This document shows, piece after piece, positions 13,168 through 25,500 of a DNA stretch of 64,000 nucleotides. Positions within the stretch are counted from its first letter, which is position 1. Each line of letters begins with the position of its first letter. Source of the stretch: Dichotomocladium elegans (taxonomy: Eukaryota > Mucoromycota > Mucoromycetes > Mucorales > Lichtheimiaceae). Both the position numbers and the translations under genes were made by a program. The stretch covers positions 806,001 to 870,000 of the forward strand of contig JAIXMN010000005.1 of assembly GCA_025716815.1 (NCBI GenBank), written 5' to 3'. Below the pieces are notes generated by a model. The model saw only the letters and a list, made by a program, of their open reading frames with translations, was not told the DNA's origin and did not search any database.

Positions 13168-13473
13168 ATGTCTTGCCGGATAGCATACGTGGCAGAGCTT
13201 CTGGGGCGGTCATATACCTTACTGGCTCCGACAGTGAATGACCGGTTATCGCGATACCGGGATATATTCCTCTTTTCACTCTACGGCACAATGATCATTG
13301 CCCGATCCGACCCATTTCCCGTCAACCTACAGGCCGTGTGGGCTGGCCATTGCACAGATCTGTTTGGCTCCACAGCCCTCTTTTGGACAGTGGCTGCAAC
13401 TATCCATGCAGTACGCAAACTCTGGCATCGCTTTTTTCGAGAGGAACACGTCAACAATCGGACCAAAACGTAG
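13168..13473 (+). pseudogene. Possible relic of a GH95-like glycoside hydrolase
   Basis: An open stretch of about 100 codons reads PTVNDRLSRYRD, then LFSLYGTMIIARS, then PFPVNLQAVWAGH. That order resembles glycoside hydrolase family 95 (alpha-L-fucosidase), where a P-T-x-E-R-L-x-x-F-R segment precedes Y-G-R-Y-L-L-I-x-S-S-R and then P-x-N-L-Q-G-x-W. The following N-I-N-L-Q-M-N-Y-W segment expected in the family is not recognisable. The flanking frames (12740-13170) carry stops, and no intact gene can be built. If the resemblance is real, this is a decayed or heavily diverged copy. It may also be chance. Confidence 0.25.
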
Positions 13474-14462
13474 ATCGTTCTTTTTTCCTTTTTTTTGTGC
13501 TGGTATCAATTTCAGATCATCCCTGCAAAAATATTACGATCATATCATATGAAATATCTGAATTGGACGATATACGAAATGGTGGATTCCCAATACTCTT
13601 TGATTGCTACTGATAAAAGCTAGTGTTATGACGCTAGGCGACCGCAAGGTTCGTACCATCTTCAGCTTTAACTCTTCCTGTTTGTAACTAAGTCCAGGTT
13701 GATTATGCGCTGTAATTCCTAGAAACCGTCATCATCAACCACATTCCCCCTGTTTATCTTTTTGCGTTAGATATAGATCTAGCGGTTGTGTCCATTCTCA
13801 GTTTGCCCTTATTTACTCTTCCGATTTCGAAGTCTCCACTAAGTACCAAGCCTCCCCTGCAAAGGAAAATACGCACTGGACAGAGTCAGATGAATTACCT
13901 GTAGTTTCGTAGCCATTGGTGAAAACCAGGAGCCGATAATAGCTGTCAACTTGGCGTGGTCCCTTTTGCCTACTTTTTTTTATGACGAACGTTTTTCTTT
14001 AAGGTAGAATCGAACGACATAGCGGTTCTTGTATGTAAAGCAATGTATATTTACCTTCATCTGAAGTATCTCTAAGACAATGCAGAGGTATCATTGCTCA
14101 TAGACAAGCTCATAGACTTAGAAACGAGGTCCTCAGCTCTTTAGTTCATATTCCTGCCTTGTCATTTCTTGTCCGATCGGCAACAGATGGTTATTACAAA
14201 AGTACATTCGAATGGTCATATTCCAACGCGTTCTTTCAGACAGGTATAGGCAAAATAGCTGCTACGCACAGAAGCATGAATTATTCTGAAGATATAGGGA
14301 TTAGATATCTGTGACGAAAAAAAATGCAATGGTTTCCGGTGCCGATTGGGTAAATTTTACGAGTTTAGCATAAAGCCGTGACTATTTCAATCAGATAAAT
14401 GACCTTCGCTTCATTCTTCAACCACTTTCATAAAGCAAAAAGTAATTCATTTAACTACCTGA
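13474..14462. other. Intergenic upstream of the GPATCH1 homologue
   Basis: About 1 kb without a recognisable coding frame. The last few hundred bases presumably carry the promoter of the gene starting at 14463, but I see no clear core promoter element. Confidence 0.5.
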
Positions 14463-17400
14463 ATGTCACATAATTCCGAAGCTTCAAAGTCATCAGAAAG
14501 CTTTGTCGTCTTTGGAACAGCATTTCCAGAGCAAACCGAGCGGGATCGTCGCGCCGGCCTTAGCGATTCCGGTCAATTTGTCCCGCTTTGGAAGCAAGAA
14601 GTAAGGGATGAAAAAGGGCGCCGCCGATTCCATGGAGCATTCACTGGCGGATTTTCCGCCGGATACTTTAATACCGTTGGATCTAAAGAAGGTCGGCATG
14701 AAACAGACCTGGACAGCTTCTTTGGGCACGGATGAGGAGCAACCACGATTGGGAATTCTCACATAATGTTTTTTAGGCTGGACGCCTTCGTCATTCGTAT
14801 CGTCACGAAGCTCTCGAAGTGAGAAGCGGGACGCACGGCCTGAAGATTTTATGGATGAAGAAGACCTCCAGGTACGGTAATATTTGTCATTGACGACCAG
14901 ACTTTAACTTGAAGGTTTGGCCCCCCCACGCTTTGCAGGAGCTCGCTGGGGCCAAGAAATTGGTGGCGACTGAAGAGTTCGACATCCTCGGTAGCACAGA
15001 ACGAGAAATGGCAGCACGAAAACGTCAGCAAGAAGAAGACGAAGCCAGAGGTGGCGTCGGCTTCTTGGGGGCTTCGTTGATGGGGCTAGTGCAGCCCATG
15101 ACAGATTCAGTTGGTGTAAAGTTATTACGGAAGCTCGGATGGAAACCTGGCCAGGGAATTGGCCCACGTATGACCAGGAGACAACGAAAGATGGCATTCC
15201 ACCAAACAACAGAAGAAGACGATGAAGACGACGGTATGGATAACGACGTTACTTTCGCTCCACGAGACACGCCCATCGAGAGCTACACGACAAAGACAAA
15301 CACATACGGTCTCGGCTATGACCTCGCGAAATACGTACCCCAAGTAGCCGAAATGCGGAGACTGCGTGAGTTAGGCACAGAGGTGGAAGGCGTTGGGGCA
15401 ATGGAAGAGAAGACAGGAAAACGGAGTCGTGGAGCATTTGGATCAATGCATAGTGGCGGAGGATTCGGACTGGGTGCTTTCGAGGACGAGGACGAAGATG
15501 TCGATGTATACGGCGATGTGCGGATGAGAGATTACCATCATACGCTTTATGAAGACGACGGTGATATTGATATTCAGCACCGGAAGAAACAGGAGCATCG
15601 TGCAAATCAAGTGGATGAGAACCAACGACCTGTAAATAAAGCAAAATGTAGCGATGGGAGATATCCACTCCGAGGTTTCGCAGTATCTACAAAGTCGCAA
15701 GAACTTGGGAAATGGTAAATAACGGCATGAGGTTGATTGGACTGTGGACTTGCTGACCATGAATGACAACGTTGACAGGTATCGACCGCCGGATGTTCCT
15801 GCAGATTTCGACGGTCGCCATGGCGATGCGAGACATGCAGATATCAGACCGAACGACGTCCGTTACAACTTGACAGCGGATGAGCGAGGGGCTATTCTAG
15901 GCGAGAAACCGATCGAACCACGTTCGGTCTTCGACTATATCCCAGAAAATTCGAAGGACAGGCTGGACAATGTACTAAAGTTCATGGTCCACAAGCGACC
16001 TATCGATCCTACCAAGCTGACGGATTTTCCTAAAGTTTCTAAGCACCAAGCCAACCAGGCTCTTCGGGGATTTATGCCGTTCGGCGACAATCCAAAGAAA
16101 CAGGCACGGTATAGGAAGTACCTAGAAAACATGGCGGGTATGATGAGTGAAGATGGAGAGCCAATGGATACATTACCGGTTCCCGAGGGTCTAGAGTACG
16201 AAGAAGCAATGAAGGAAATGGATGAATTTGCCAAAGCAGCGCGTATTTTCAGGCCCATTAGCGCAATGATGAGTGGACGGTTCACCACGGCAACCACCAC
16301 CGTAATGATGGTCGGCCAAGGGGTGGTACAGGGCGGACTTAAGACCGAGACGGAATGGCGCAAAGAAAAGAAAGACCTCGAGAATGAGCAGAGGGAGAAA
16401 GAGCCAGAGAAAGAGGTCAGTGTAAAGCTCTTGATTCATGGATGATGTTGATGCTCTGATCCCATCCGATAATCCTAATACTCATGACGATAGAAATCTC
16501 AAGAAGCCCAGGCGGCAGCAATGAAAATGTTCGGACAACTTACACGAACCGTCAAGCCCTTCTACCCTACAAAACTTTTATGCAAAAGATTCAATGTCCG
16601 GAACCCGCATCCCGATTATGATCCGACTCGCAAATCGGATGGCCATACTATGTCGGGTTCACGTGAAGTACTTAGCGAGGAATCAGTCGAGAATATCATG
16701 CGCTTACGAGAGAAGCCGAGGACATTTGAGCAGTGGCAGAGCGACCCAGCTCTTGGAGCAATTATACCTAAACCGTCAGAACGCCCTAAGGCACATCAAG
16801 ACACAGTACCTGAACCGACTTCTTCCCTAGCGTTAGAAAAAACAAGTACATCAGCCGAATTGGAATCAACAACTGCAGATGCTAAAAAAGAGGGATCAGC
16901 AGAAGAGAAAGACAAGGAAGAATACGAGCGTCCGTCGATGGATATCTTTAAAGCTATCTTTGATGTCTCCGATGACGATGATGACGACGACGATGGTGCA
17001 GAAGTAGCAGGTCCCATCAATGGGGTGAGCCAGGGCATGGGCGCCGCGGCAGAAAAGCAAGCGGCACCCGCTCTCAGTACCAAAGACGATAAAGAGAATG
17101 GGAGCGATGATGAGGCACTCATCGGCCCACCACCGCCACCTCCAGCATCTGCAACTGCGGAGAGTAAGCAGCTCTTTCGACCTAAATTTGTTAAGCCATC
17201 CGAGAGAGTGGAAGATCGCGCAACTAGTGCCCACAGGATCGGGAGCAGCATGACGGTCGCTTCCGAGAGAGTGGTTGTCCAGCCGTTTAAGGCGCGTGAA
17301 CGGGTGCGGCGTAGGCATGTGTCTGTTTCGGATGACGATGAAGACGAGGTGGAAAGCGAAGAAGAAAGGAGAAGTCGTCACAAGAAGAAGCACAAGAAAG

Positions 17401-17639
17401 AAGAACGGCGGCACCACCATCGCAAGAAGGAGAAAAAGAAGAAGGAAAAGAAGAGGAAATCGTCGAGGAGCAGGCGGTCGACGGATGATGAGGAATGGGC
17501 TGAAGACTCTGTGCTTAATCAGGCTTACTGGGTAGAGAAGGAGCCAGTGCATCGGCCAGACGAGACGCGCAAAGGTGGCAGCAGCAACAGCAAGGGATTG
17601 TCACGGAGTTCTAGAGCGCGGGCAGCGGATCTTTGGTAA
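14463..17639 (+). CDS. G-patch domain protein, GPATCH1 homologue
   Basis: Exons 14463-14691, 14777-14871, 14939-15714, 15779-16415 and 16494-17639 give 960 residues. The N-terminus has the GPATCH1-type segment [11 protein letters not shown] joined across intron 1 to [14 protein letters not shown]-patch follows around residue 170 ([20 protein letters not shown]), and then [11 protein letters not shown] at the exon 3/4 join. A further conserved block contains [15 protein letters not shown]. The last third is acidic, then very Lys/Arg/His-rich, as in nuclear speckle and splicing proteins. In other eukaryotes this family is tied to spliceosomes. G-patches usually bind and activate DEAH-box helicases, so the partner is probably one of those (inference). 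Intron 1 uses the donor GTCGGC, which is weak but is supported by the conserved join. Confidence 0.9.
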
Positions 17640-18127
17640 CTTTGATTGTTAAGCTTGGCATACGCACATAAAAAAAAAGCATATTCTCTCATAGAGCGCA
17701 ACAATTTACACATGCGCTTACCAACTCTTTGTCTTTCGCCCACCCCAGTCATTGATCGTCCTTCAGACAAGAATAACTCTCCTCTTTTGATATTAAATGT
17801 TTCTTAGCGCTCACGCTAAGGTTACCTATTTCTTACACGTCGCGCAGTGATCCTCTTTTGCAGGCCATGTGTTAGATTGCTATGGCTTCTTTTACAGAAA
17901 ATAATATCTGTCAGTGTGATTGGTGCACTGTTCGGAGAGTTACCTTTTTTGGAGCAATCAAAGGCAGAGAGTTCCACTTTATTAAAGCTGCTAGACCTGT
18001 ACTTTTCACCATCTTCTTTCGCTATCCGCAAGCTAAAAAAAAAAGCACAATGCTTCCTTATAAAAACACGCTTTCCCCTCCAGTTCTATTCAGAGAGAAG
18101 ACACCACTGTACGTTCTTTTTTATTAG
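17640..18127. other. 3' flank and probable 5' exon region of next gene
   Basis: About 490 bases with no complete gene. Open frames exist (for example from an ATG at 17881), but none joins cleanly to the WD40-like gene that follows. The true first exon of that gene is probably in here or starts just after it. Confidence 0.4.
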
Positions 18128-19710
18128 TAATGAAATCGCTCGGTCCTACCAGGCTCACGTCTCTAGCCATAACAATGGTGTTTTTGTCTCCAAAGACTAC
18201 AAGATCCATTCCAATGTTAAGACAACGATTCAAAACTGGTGGGTAATAACATACCATATATCATTTGATAACTTTTTCGTCATCTGTTGATGCTGATAAC
18301 CACCCAAGGGAACTCCGTGACCTCATCTGTTGCGTTGATGGGAATATCATTGCCCGTCCCGTCAAAGCATCTCTCTCTCTTGTAAAGCATGTTCCGCTAG
18401 TATCTACATTGGCCCTCTAACGATTTTCTATGCCTCAGTACCGACCCAACAACGGGACAGAAACATCGATAACCCTTCCGTTTGCACCAACCACGATGCA
18501 TAGTCGGTAAGGGAGTTGATATGTGATGCGATCTCGCACATCCAAATGATAAGCTAAATGGTCTATATTTTAGCCATAACCTTATTGCTGCTGGGGGTCA
18601 TCGAGGGGCCGTAACACTAAAATCGCTGATGGATGAAGATGCATGGTGCGATAGCTTTTGCATATGGCATGTCTTTTACATCCTCATCCTTTTTTCTACT
18701 TCTTTTTCACGCGCAGGACCCACACGTTCAAGTCTGGGATGGGAATGAATAATTCCATCCGATTGTTTGGACCTGAGCAAGATGTTCGCATGGCCGTCTG
18801 TAACAACGATGAGACGATGAGCATCTATGGGTTCGTTCCTGGCGAATTGAAAGAGCTGGTAACACTCGATCTTTCTGCAGCGGTCAACCAAGGTAAAAGA
18901 AATTTAAGCTTAGTGTATTTCCGGCCCTAAACCGCATTTAGCATCCATCAGCCCTGACAACCAGTCCCTGCTAACTGCGAGTGACAACGGCCGTGTCGCA
19001 CTCTATCGGACCCATGACTGCACAAAAATGAAAGAATTCAAAGGCAAGTTGACAGATCCGCTGCAACCTTTTTTTTTTTCACATGTAGTATATGGACGTG
19101 GAACACAAGAAAAAAGAGTAAATAAACTAATCCTTTTTTTTTTTTTTTAGTGAGCAGCGGGGCAGCGCTGGCATGCGCGTGGAATGAATCCTCCGACATG
19201 TTCGCAGTCAGCAGTCGAGACGGAATAGTATACGTCTATGACGTCCGACAGGACCACCAGTGCCTAGCGAAGATCTGTTCTACAGAGGTAAAGGAAATAG
19301 GTAATATCAACAACGCTATCCAATGTAACTTGGGATGTATATGACATTAGGCTAGAGCCACACGTAATGTGCCACGGAGTCTCCAATTCAGTAAAGGTCC
19401 AATTGATCTCCTAGCCTACGCGGAGGTAGAAGAGCGGCTGCGGGAAAGTGAGGCAGTGCTGATTGCAAGATAATCTTTTGTCTTCTTTCTATGTGTGTAG
19501 CACGTTTCCAACATCAATCTTGTTGATACTCGCACATTCGAGACTCGCCAAATCGTGCGCATCGGACCGGACGACAAGGACACACACATCGCAGGCTTGA
19601 CGTTCACCCACGACAGTCGATCTATCTTTGCCGGAACCGAGTTTGAGATGTTCCAGATAGATATCGACTCCATTGCTCGCCGCCAGTTTCCTCATTTTGC
19701 ATTCATTTAG
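18128..19710 (+). CDS. WD40/beta-propeller-like protein of a conserved fungal family (5' end unresolved)
   Basis: Exons that fit phase: about 18128-18238, 18309-18381, 18439-18506, 18574 to about 18666, 18717-18892, 18942-19043, 19151-19287, 19351-19425, 19501-19710. The segments read as a diverged beta-propeller: ELRDLICC, NLIAAGGHRG, NNSIRLF, VCNNDETMSIY, SPDNQSLLTASDNGRVALY, ACAWNESSDMFAVSS and LQFSKGPIDLLAYAE. The last segments resemble the DUF2415-type propeller region of uncharacterised fungal WD proteins (from memory). No start codon in frame was found, so a first exon is missing from this model. The intron after 19043 begins with GC, not GT (GCAAGT). The donor after 18666 may also be GC (GCATGT), but there a GT alternative exists. 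Molecular role unknown; scaffolding is the usual role of such propellers. Confidence 0.75.
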
Positions 19711-19881
19711 CGTTTTATCACAGTAATATTCTCTTCCTAGCAATAGAGCATCAAGGAAAGTTAATAATCATCATCAACCACTTCCCCCCCCCAAAATTTA
19801 AGGATTTTCTTTGGCTGCATATTTTTCATCAAATTTTTTTTTTCATCCCTTTCCCTTCCCTCCTCTCCGCACCGGTTCATA

Positions 19882-21106
19882 ATGTCAACCCAAGTCGAGA
19901 CAGCAACAGGTACAATCGATCTTTGCAATGATCTGTAATTGCCGCCTTATGCTTTATTTCTCCGTCTAGTACCAGAGCTCACGAGCTTAATAAGCGATCT
20001 CAAGCAAAAAGTGGTTGAGCTCAAGAACCAGCTAAAGCCGATTATTGAAAAGTGAATTATTGGATCTTGCTCGCTCGCTGATTGATTCGCGATCGCTGAC
20101 TGACGAAATATAGATTCGATGAGGGTCAAATCAAGACTAACAAGGGCGTTTCGTTTCTCGAGGTCAAATACCAACTCATGCTTCAGTACATTACACAGCT
20201 CGCCTTTTATGTACATCTCAAACTGTCGGGGCGATCAATTAAGAATCATCCTGTTATTGAGTCACTCATCGAGTTGCGAGTCATTCTTGACAGAATGAAG
20301 CCGATCGAGACCAAGTTAAAATACCAGATTGACAAGCTTGTGCGCACTGCGGTACTAGGCTCGCAGCCACAAAAACAGGATGACAATGATCCGCTTGCGT
20401 TCAAGCCCAATCCCATGAATCTCGTCAGCAAAGATGAAGACGAGGAGCAAGAAGACGAGTCAGAAAAGGAGAGCGAAGACGAATCCCGGGCCGTGTATCG
20501 ACCGCCCAAGTTGGCACCGATGGCATTTGACGAGGGCAGCACAAAGAAGAGCCGACAGGAGCGTGAGGAAGAGCGCAGACGGGAGAAGGCATCCCGTTCG
20601 CGTGTCATCCGCGACTTGATGGTGGACATGAACGATACACCTGAAGAGGTCGATGTACACGGTGGTGTTACCGAGAGCTTTGTGTTTGGCGACCGGTTGG
20701 ATCACCAGATTGCAGAGAAGCGACGATATGAAGAAGATAATTACGTGCGTCTAATTACGACACGAAAGGAAAAGAAGAGAATGAATGCAAAGAAGAACCG
20801 CATGAACTTTGAGAATGAATTCGATGTAAGTTGGGAAAACACACAAAGAGAGAGAGAGAAAGAGTAGCTTCGCTCATTACACGCACACCAACACACAATC
20901 CCCTCGTGTAGAATCTCAATGATTTCGGCAATCTGGTGGGCATTCAAGATGTCGAGGAGGAAGAAAACGAGAAGTTCCGCAATGTACTCAACCGGAAACG
21001 TCAACGACAGCAGGTATGATAAGATACTCTCTGTACGCATCTACGTGAGGATACTGATATGTCATCACAGTCAGGATCAGGTCGAAGCACGAAGAGATCA
21101 CGATAG
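19882..21106 (+). CDS. Neuroguidin/Lcp5 homologue (Sas10/Utp3/C1D family)
   Basis: Exons 19882-19909, 19970-20051, 20114-20825, 20912-21013 and 21071-21106 give 319 residues. The N-terminal half is the helical Sas10/Utp3/C1D fold (VPELTSLISDLKQKVVELK, then GVSFLEVKYQLMLQYITQL). An acidic linker follows, then the typical YRPPKLAPM motif, then a basic C-terminus ending in R-S-T-K-R-S-R. In yeast, Lcp5 is a component of the small-subunit processome and acts in the nucleolus in 18S rRNA maturation. Neuroguidin is the animal relative. Length and domain order fit the family. The first coding exon is only 28 bases. Confidence 0.92.
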
Positions 21107-21480
21107 TTATTCGCATACACTCACAACAGTAGTAATAGTATTAAACGCATCAATTCCCATCATCTTCTTAGAACCAAAAACAAAAAAAGATCTGGTACGT
21201 GTGTAAATATTGTACATGCGTTATCCAAAAGTTCGACCGAATGTCCAAGTGGCAAAGGGCATGCTGGCGAGCTTCAAAGTATCCAACAGTTTGCGTTGGG
21301 CGCATGGTGCGACCCTTACCAAAAGTTAGGGGGACTCAGAAGGCAGGTTATTTGCTCCGGACTGCGGAATCATGCCCACCCCCCCCACCTCTCGAAATAG
21401 AAGGGCTTGTCGGACCACTATTGAGTGCAACTCATTTTTCTTCTCATTTTTCATTAAATCTACACGCAAACTACTAAGCA
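21107..21480. other. Intergenic with a tRNA-like patch
   Basis: Between neuroguidin and UBC12. Bases 21240-21320 contain a D-arm-like hairpin (TGTCCAAGTGGCAAAGGGCA), but no acceptor stem or normal T loop can be formed, so no tRNA is called. The rest probably holds the UBC12 promoter. Confidence 0.4.
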
Positions 21481-22393
21481 ATGATCAAGATTTGGAGCAT
21501 GAAAGCAAAAGAGGCTGCGGCTGAAAAGAAAAAGCCTAAGACAAGTGCAGCCCAGATCCGCGTACAGAAAGGTAAAAAAGAAAGAAAAAAAAAAGAAAGG
21601 GCTGTACATTGTGTTTGTGTGAATATATACGTGAGCCAAAAGGGAAAAAGCACAGCAGCTGAAGGACGCCGGTTTGGTAGATCTGGCCGAGCTAGAGATT
21701 CCGCCAACCATTAAACTTGATTTCCCCAGTCCAGAAGACATTCTTAATTTCAAGGTTACAATCAGCCCCGATGAAGGTTAGATTGCGCGGTGTCTCTCTT
21801 TTGGTCCCCTCCCCCTTCTCCCTTGGAGTCAGCAGAGGGTAGGAGGAAATGGGTGCCGTTCATGTATTAAGCAGGAAATACGGAATAGGCCTTTACAAGG
21901 GCGGTTGCTTTGCATTTACATTCACGATCAACAATAATTACCCTCACGAACCGCCAAAGGTCCATTGCGTTCAAAAGGTATAATATGCAGGCGAGCAAGG
22001 CTGGCTGACATACATCGTTACTCAACGCCCGTCCCTAAAAAAAGATCTATCATCCGAATATCGACCTCGACGGAAATATTTGCTTAAACATCCTTCGAGA
22101 GGACTGGAAACCGGTACTGTCGTTGCATTCGGTACTAGTCGGACTGCAGTATCTCTTTCTCGAGCCAAATGCTGATGATCCATTGAATAAGGGTAAGTTC
22201 GGGTGTGACAAGCTGAGTATCAAGGGGGTGGCGAAGAAACGAAACAAGAAGGTCGTAACTAACGGCGGATATGCTCCTCGCAGAGGCTGCGGAGGTCCTG
22301 AAGCATGACCGCAAGAGATTCGAATTGAACGTCAAACAATCACTGGCAGGCGGCAGCTTGAACGGACAGCGCTACGACAATGTGCTTGCTTAA
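21481..22393 (+). CDS. UBC12: NEDD8-conjugating enzyme UBC12 (UBE2M)
   Basis: E2 enzyme that takes NEDD8/Rub1 from its E1 and passes it to cullins, switching on SCF-type ubiquitin ligases. Exons 21481-21571, 21651-21776, 21889-21977, 22045-22192 and 22284-22393 give 187 residues, the usual size. It starts with a Lys-rich docking tail ([11 protein letters not shown]) like the UBE2M tail that binds the NEDD8 E1. The fold motifs are [10 protein letters not shown], then [20 protein letters not shown] with active-site Cys115, then [19 protein letters not shown]. The acceptor of intron 1 is AAAAAG, poor in pyrimidines, but it is the only one that keeps frame. F-box proteins elsewhere in the window (31.5-35.5 kb) belong to the ligases it would activate, a functional link only. 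Confidence 0.96.
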
Positions 22394-22589
22394 AACCACT
22401 GCTACAAGAACGAGACTTCATTAAATAAGTGATTTAGGCTTCCATATCGAGTAATGATCCTTGCGATCCACTTGCCCTTTATTCAAACCGAAGGATGCCT
22501 CTCTTATTTTTTTTTCTCTCTCTCTTTCTTTTTTGCTTTAATAAAACCATCCACTCCTTTTAGCCACCCTTCCACACTCCTCCGTTGCC

Positions 22590-25500
22590 ATGGACAACGT
22601 GACCCCGATCGATCCTTCCTTGTTGGCGGAATGGTCGAGGGCCATTGTCAATGTCGATCTTGAGCGTGTGCAACAGTTATACACCGACGACTTGCTATGG
22701 CAGCCTCTCGATAAAAGTATCGCCCGCATAGATACAGACTATGCCCACCTTAGCGCACAACTCGAACGCTTTCAGCTTCTCGGTCCGACACTGGGTGATC
22801 TGGCAGCCCTCCCGTATACACTTTTGGATCATATCGAGACGAGTGATGCAGAGGACGTGCTGCCGTCCCTTTCCCAGCAGAAAAGGGCGCGTTTACTTTC
22901 CTTCTTAATACGAGTAGGGATTGCTCTCTTTTCCTTTGAGATAATTCCTCCGATGCTCATGCCTTGCAAAACCATGCCTTTATAGAAAGTTCGTCCTGAG
23001 GACCTTAATAACTTGTCATGGGGCACCTGTCAGAATAAGACACTGCATCTCGCCACCTTTCTCGGCCAGAAAAAGATCGTCAGCCAGCTTGTTGAGCGAG
23101 GCGCCTCCATGACTAGCCGAAATACACTCGGATACACGCCTACGAACGTGATTCAACAACAACAACAAGTGGAAGAGGAAGAGGAGAACAGCAAGGGGCC
23201 GACCACACATCTACGACAATCGCCCACGCGGTTCGAGCAATTGCGCGCCCGGGTCGAATCGACCGAAGACTTGAAAAAGCCGCCTCAGGGCCGGCACCGA
23301 AAGCAAGACATTGCGCTCCTTGCCCAACGGTCTGCAGTGAAAAACAATCCGCTCTATAAGAAATTCGAACAACAGCATCAACAGCAACAATCAGAACCAC
23401 TCGGCCGAGGATCTTCTCCAAAGAAGAAGCTCTTGATGCCCGAGACAGGCGAGGACCGTCGGGCATCCAAGATAATATCGGCCCTCAAAACAAAATCCTA
23501 TGTCTCGTCCAGTATCTTTCGACAAGGCGAACCTGAGCGGGCGCCTTCGCCAGCCGCCTCGTCACGTGCATCGTCGCCTTTCCCTGAACGAGAGGAGCCT
23601 GAGGAGGAACAAGAGGAGACTGTGACGACGACAAAGGTGAAGGTTCCTGAAGATCAGCAGCAACAAGAGCAGGAAGAAAAGCAACCAAAAGAGCCAGAGG
23701 AACCACCGTCAGGGCATCAGCAGCAGGAAAAGGAGACGCTCCCATCGCCCTTGCAAGGTGATACGGATGCGGATGGTTCCATTGGACCATCCTCAGTTCT
23801 TGACGAGCTCGAGAAACAAAAAGAGCATTTAGCCAACTATGCTCAACAGCAGCAAGGTGATGAAGGACGTCGATGGAGCGGCAGTCAGCGGTCACACTGG
23901 TCTGCTGGCACCGGCTTGCAGCATCGACAGAGTGTTCAGAGCGACGGTGAGCAATGGTATGACAGTTATGAGGATTGGTCTGCAGACCAACGCAGACAAC
24001 AGCAGCAGCAGCAGAAAGACGATGCATTATCTCCGTTGCGCCAATCCATGGCGCTCCAAGAGGAGATAGACGACGTTGGTAATGACCGAGATCCTGAGGA
24101 CGTTGACAAGACTGGGGAGGAAGAGGAGGAACCAACACCTACGCAATCCGTGATCGACCAGCAGCCAATGTTGGATCATGACGCAACGTCGATCGAGTCA
24201 ACAGATCCTTCGGTCTCTTTCAGCCCAAAGCAGAGAGCGTCCACAGGCGCAGAGAGTGTGGATACGTGGCCACCTCCTTCTTCACCTTACGCGGCACGCG
24301 CGATGGATGACGAGGACGAGCATTGCAGTCCGCATGAGGAAAACAGCGTCGCGCCAGCCGTGCCGCCCATCCCCGACAGCATCCGAGAAAAGACGGTCCA
24401 TACAAAGGCCGAGTGCGAAAGCCCTCCTCTCGCGATGCCGGAGAAGACGCAGCAATACGGCAGCATCTCCCTTCGGACGACCGAAAGTTATGCAACCCAT
24501 CGCATCGGCCCGGGCGGGGCAGCAGCAGCAGCAACGGAGGAAAGCGAGCAGGAATACCAGACGTTTCTCGAGCACGAACCGCCAGCCATGAAGCTTGAGC
24601 TTCGTCCGGTGGATCACCATCCTAGCCAGAGCTCATCTGCGTTTGGCAAGTTGTATGTGCGGTTGACGAGCGCAGAGAACATCCTTCTGCCGCTCCCGCC
24701 CAAGTTCAGCACCTATGTCCGGTGTGTCGTGAGCGACGGTGATCAATACGAGTATGTTTCTCGGTACGAGCTGCTCGGCGAAAAAGTGGTGTTTGAGTAT
24801 GAGTGCATCATGGACGCCCGCCCCGACATGATCATCACCGTCGCACTCCATGTGCGCCCCGACCCACACGTGCAGCGCAAGTCTGGGCTGGCCCGCCTGT
24901 TCACCTCTGCACGGAAGCAGCGCGAAAGCTTGCCGGCCTATGTCCATCCCGAGGACGGCGCCATTGGACAGACGCGCTTCGCCTTGGGTCACATGATCCA
25001 GGCTTGCAATCAAAAGACGTACGGGGCTAGTTTTGATTGCTTCAACTCCTGGTTTTTGCGGTCGTCGCGCGAGCGTCATCTGGACATGCTCAAGGTTGTT
25101 GGTAACCTGAATATCGAGATGCTTTATCTTCCCGTCTTGGACCCAACGAGGGTAAAAAAAAAAAAAGAGATGATTATGTGTGGATTCGACAAAACTAAAA
25201 CAAACCATTTTTACTAGCTTGTCCCAAAAACCATGCGTGAATGTGACCTTTCTCTGCGTATTCGCCAATGGCACAATACTTGCTGGCATAGCGGATACCT
25301 CTCGATGCGGGTGCCAGGTTCTCAGGTATGTTTGTGATGGATAGCAACAGCCGTCGACATACGCGCGCCGTAAGAATAATAGAGATGGCTTGTACGTTAT
25401 AGCTCTGGGACCGGCACTACTGCCGTTTAATTGGTAGTCAGTTGATCGCCTACGCTTCAAAAGACGTGTCAGAATGGAGACCACTCAAGCAATTCGACAT

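Noticed and set aside
16896..17552. 218-codon minus-strand frame
   Set aside because: Antisense of the Lys/Arg-rich tail of the GPATCH1 homologue; its Leu/Phe runs are the complement of Lys/Glu codons.
21236..21320. Possible tRNA-Leu or tRNA-Ser
   Set aside because: A D-arm-like hairpin is present, but there is no acceptor pairing and the T loop is GTGCGA instead of GTTCGA.
24633..25484. 283-codon open frame on the minus strand
   Set aside because: It lies opposite the conserved PH and C2-like exons of the ankyrin/Bud4-like gene and reads as a GC-rich mirror with no domain.
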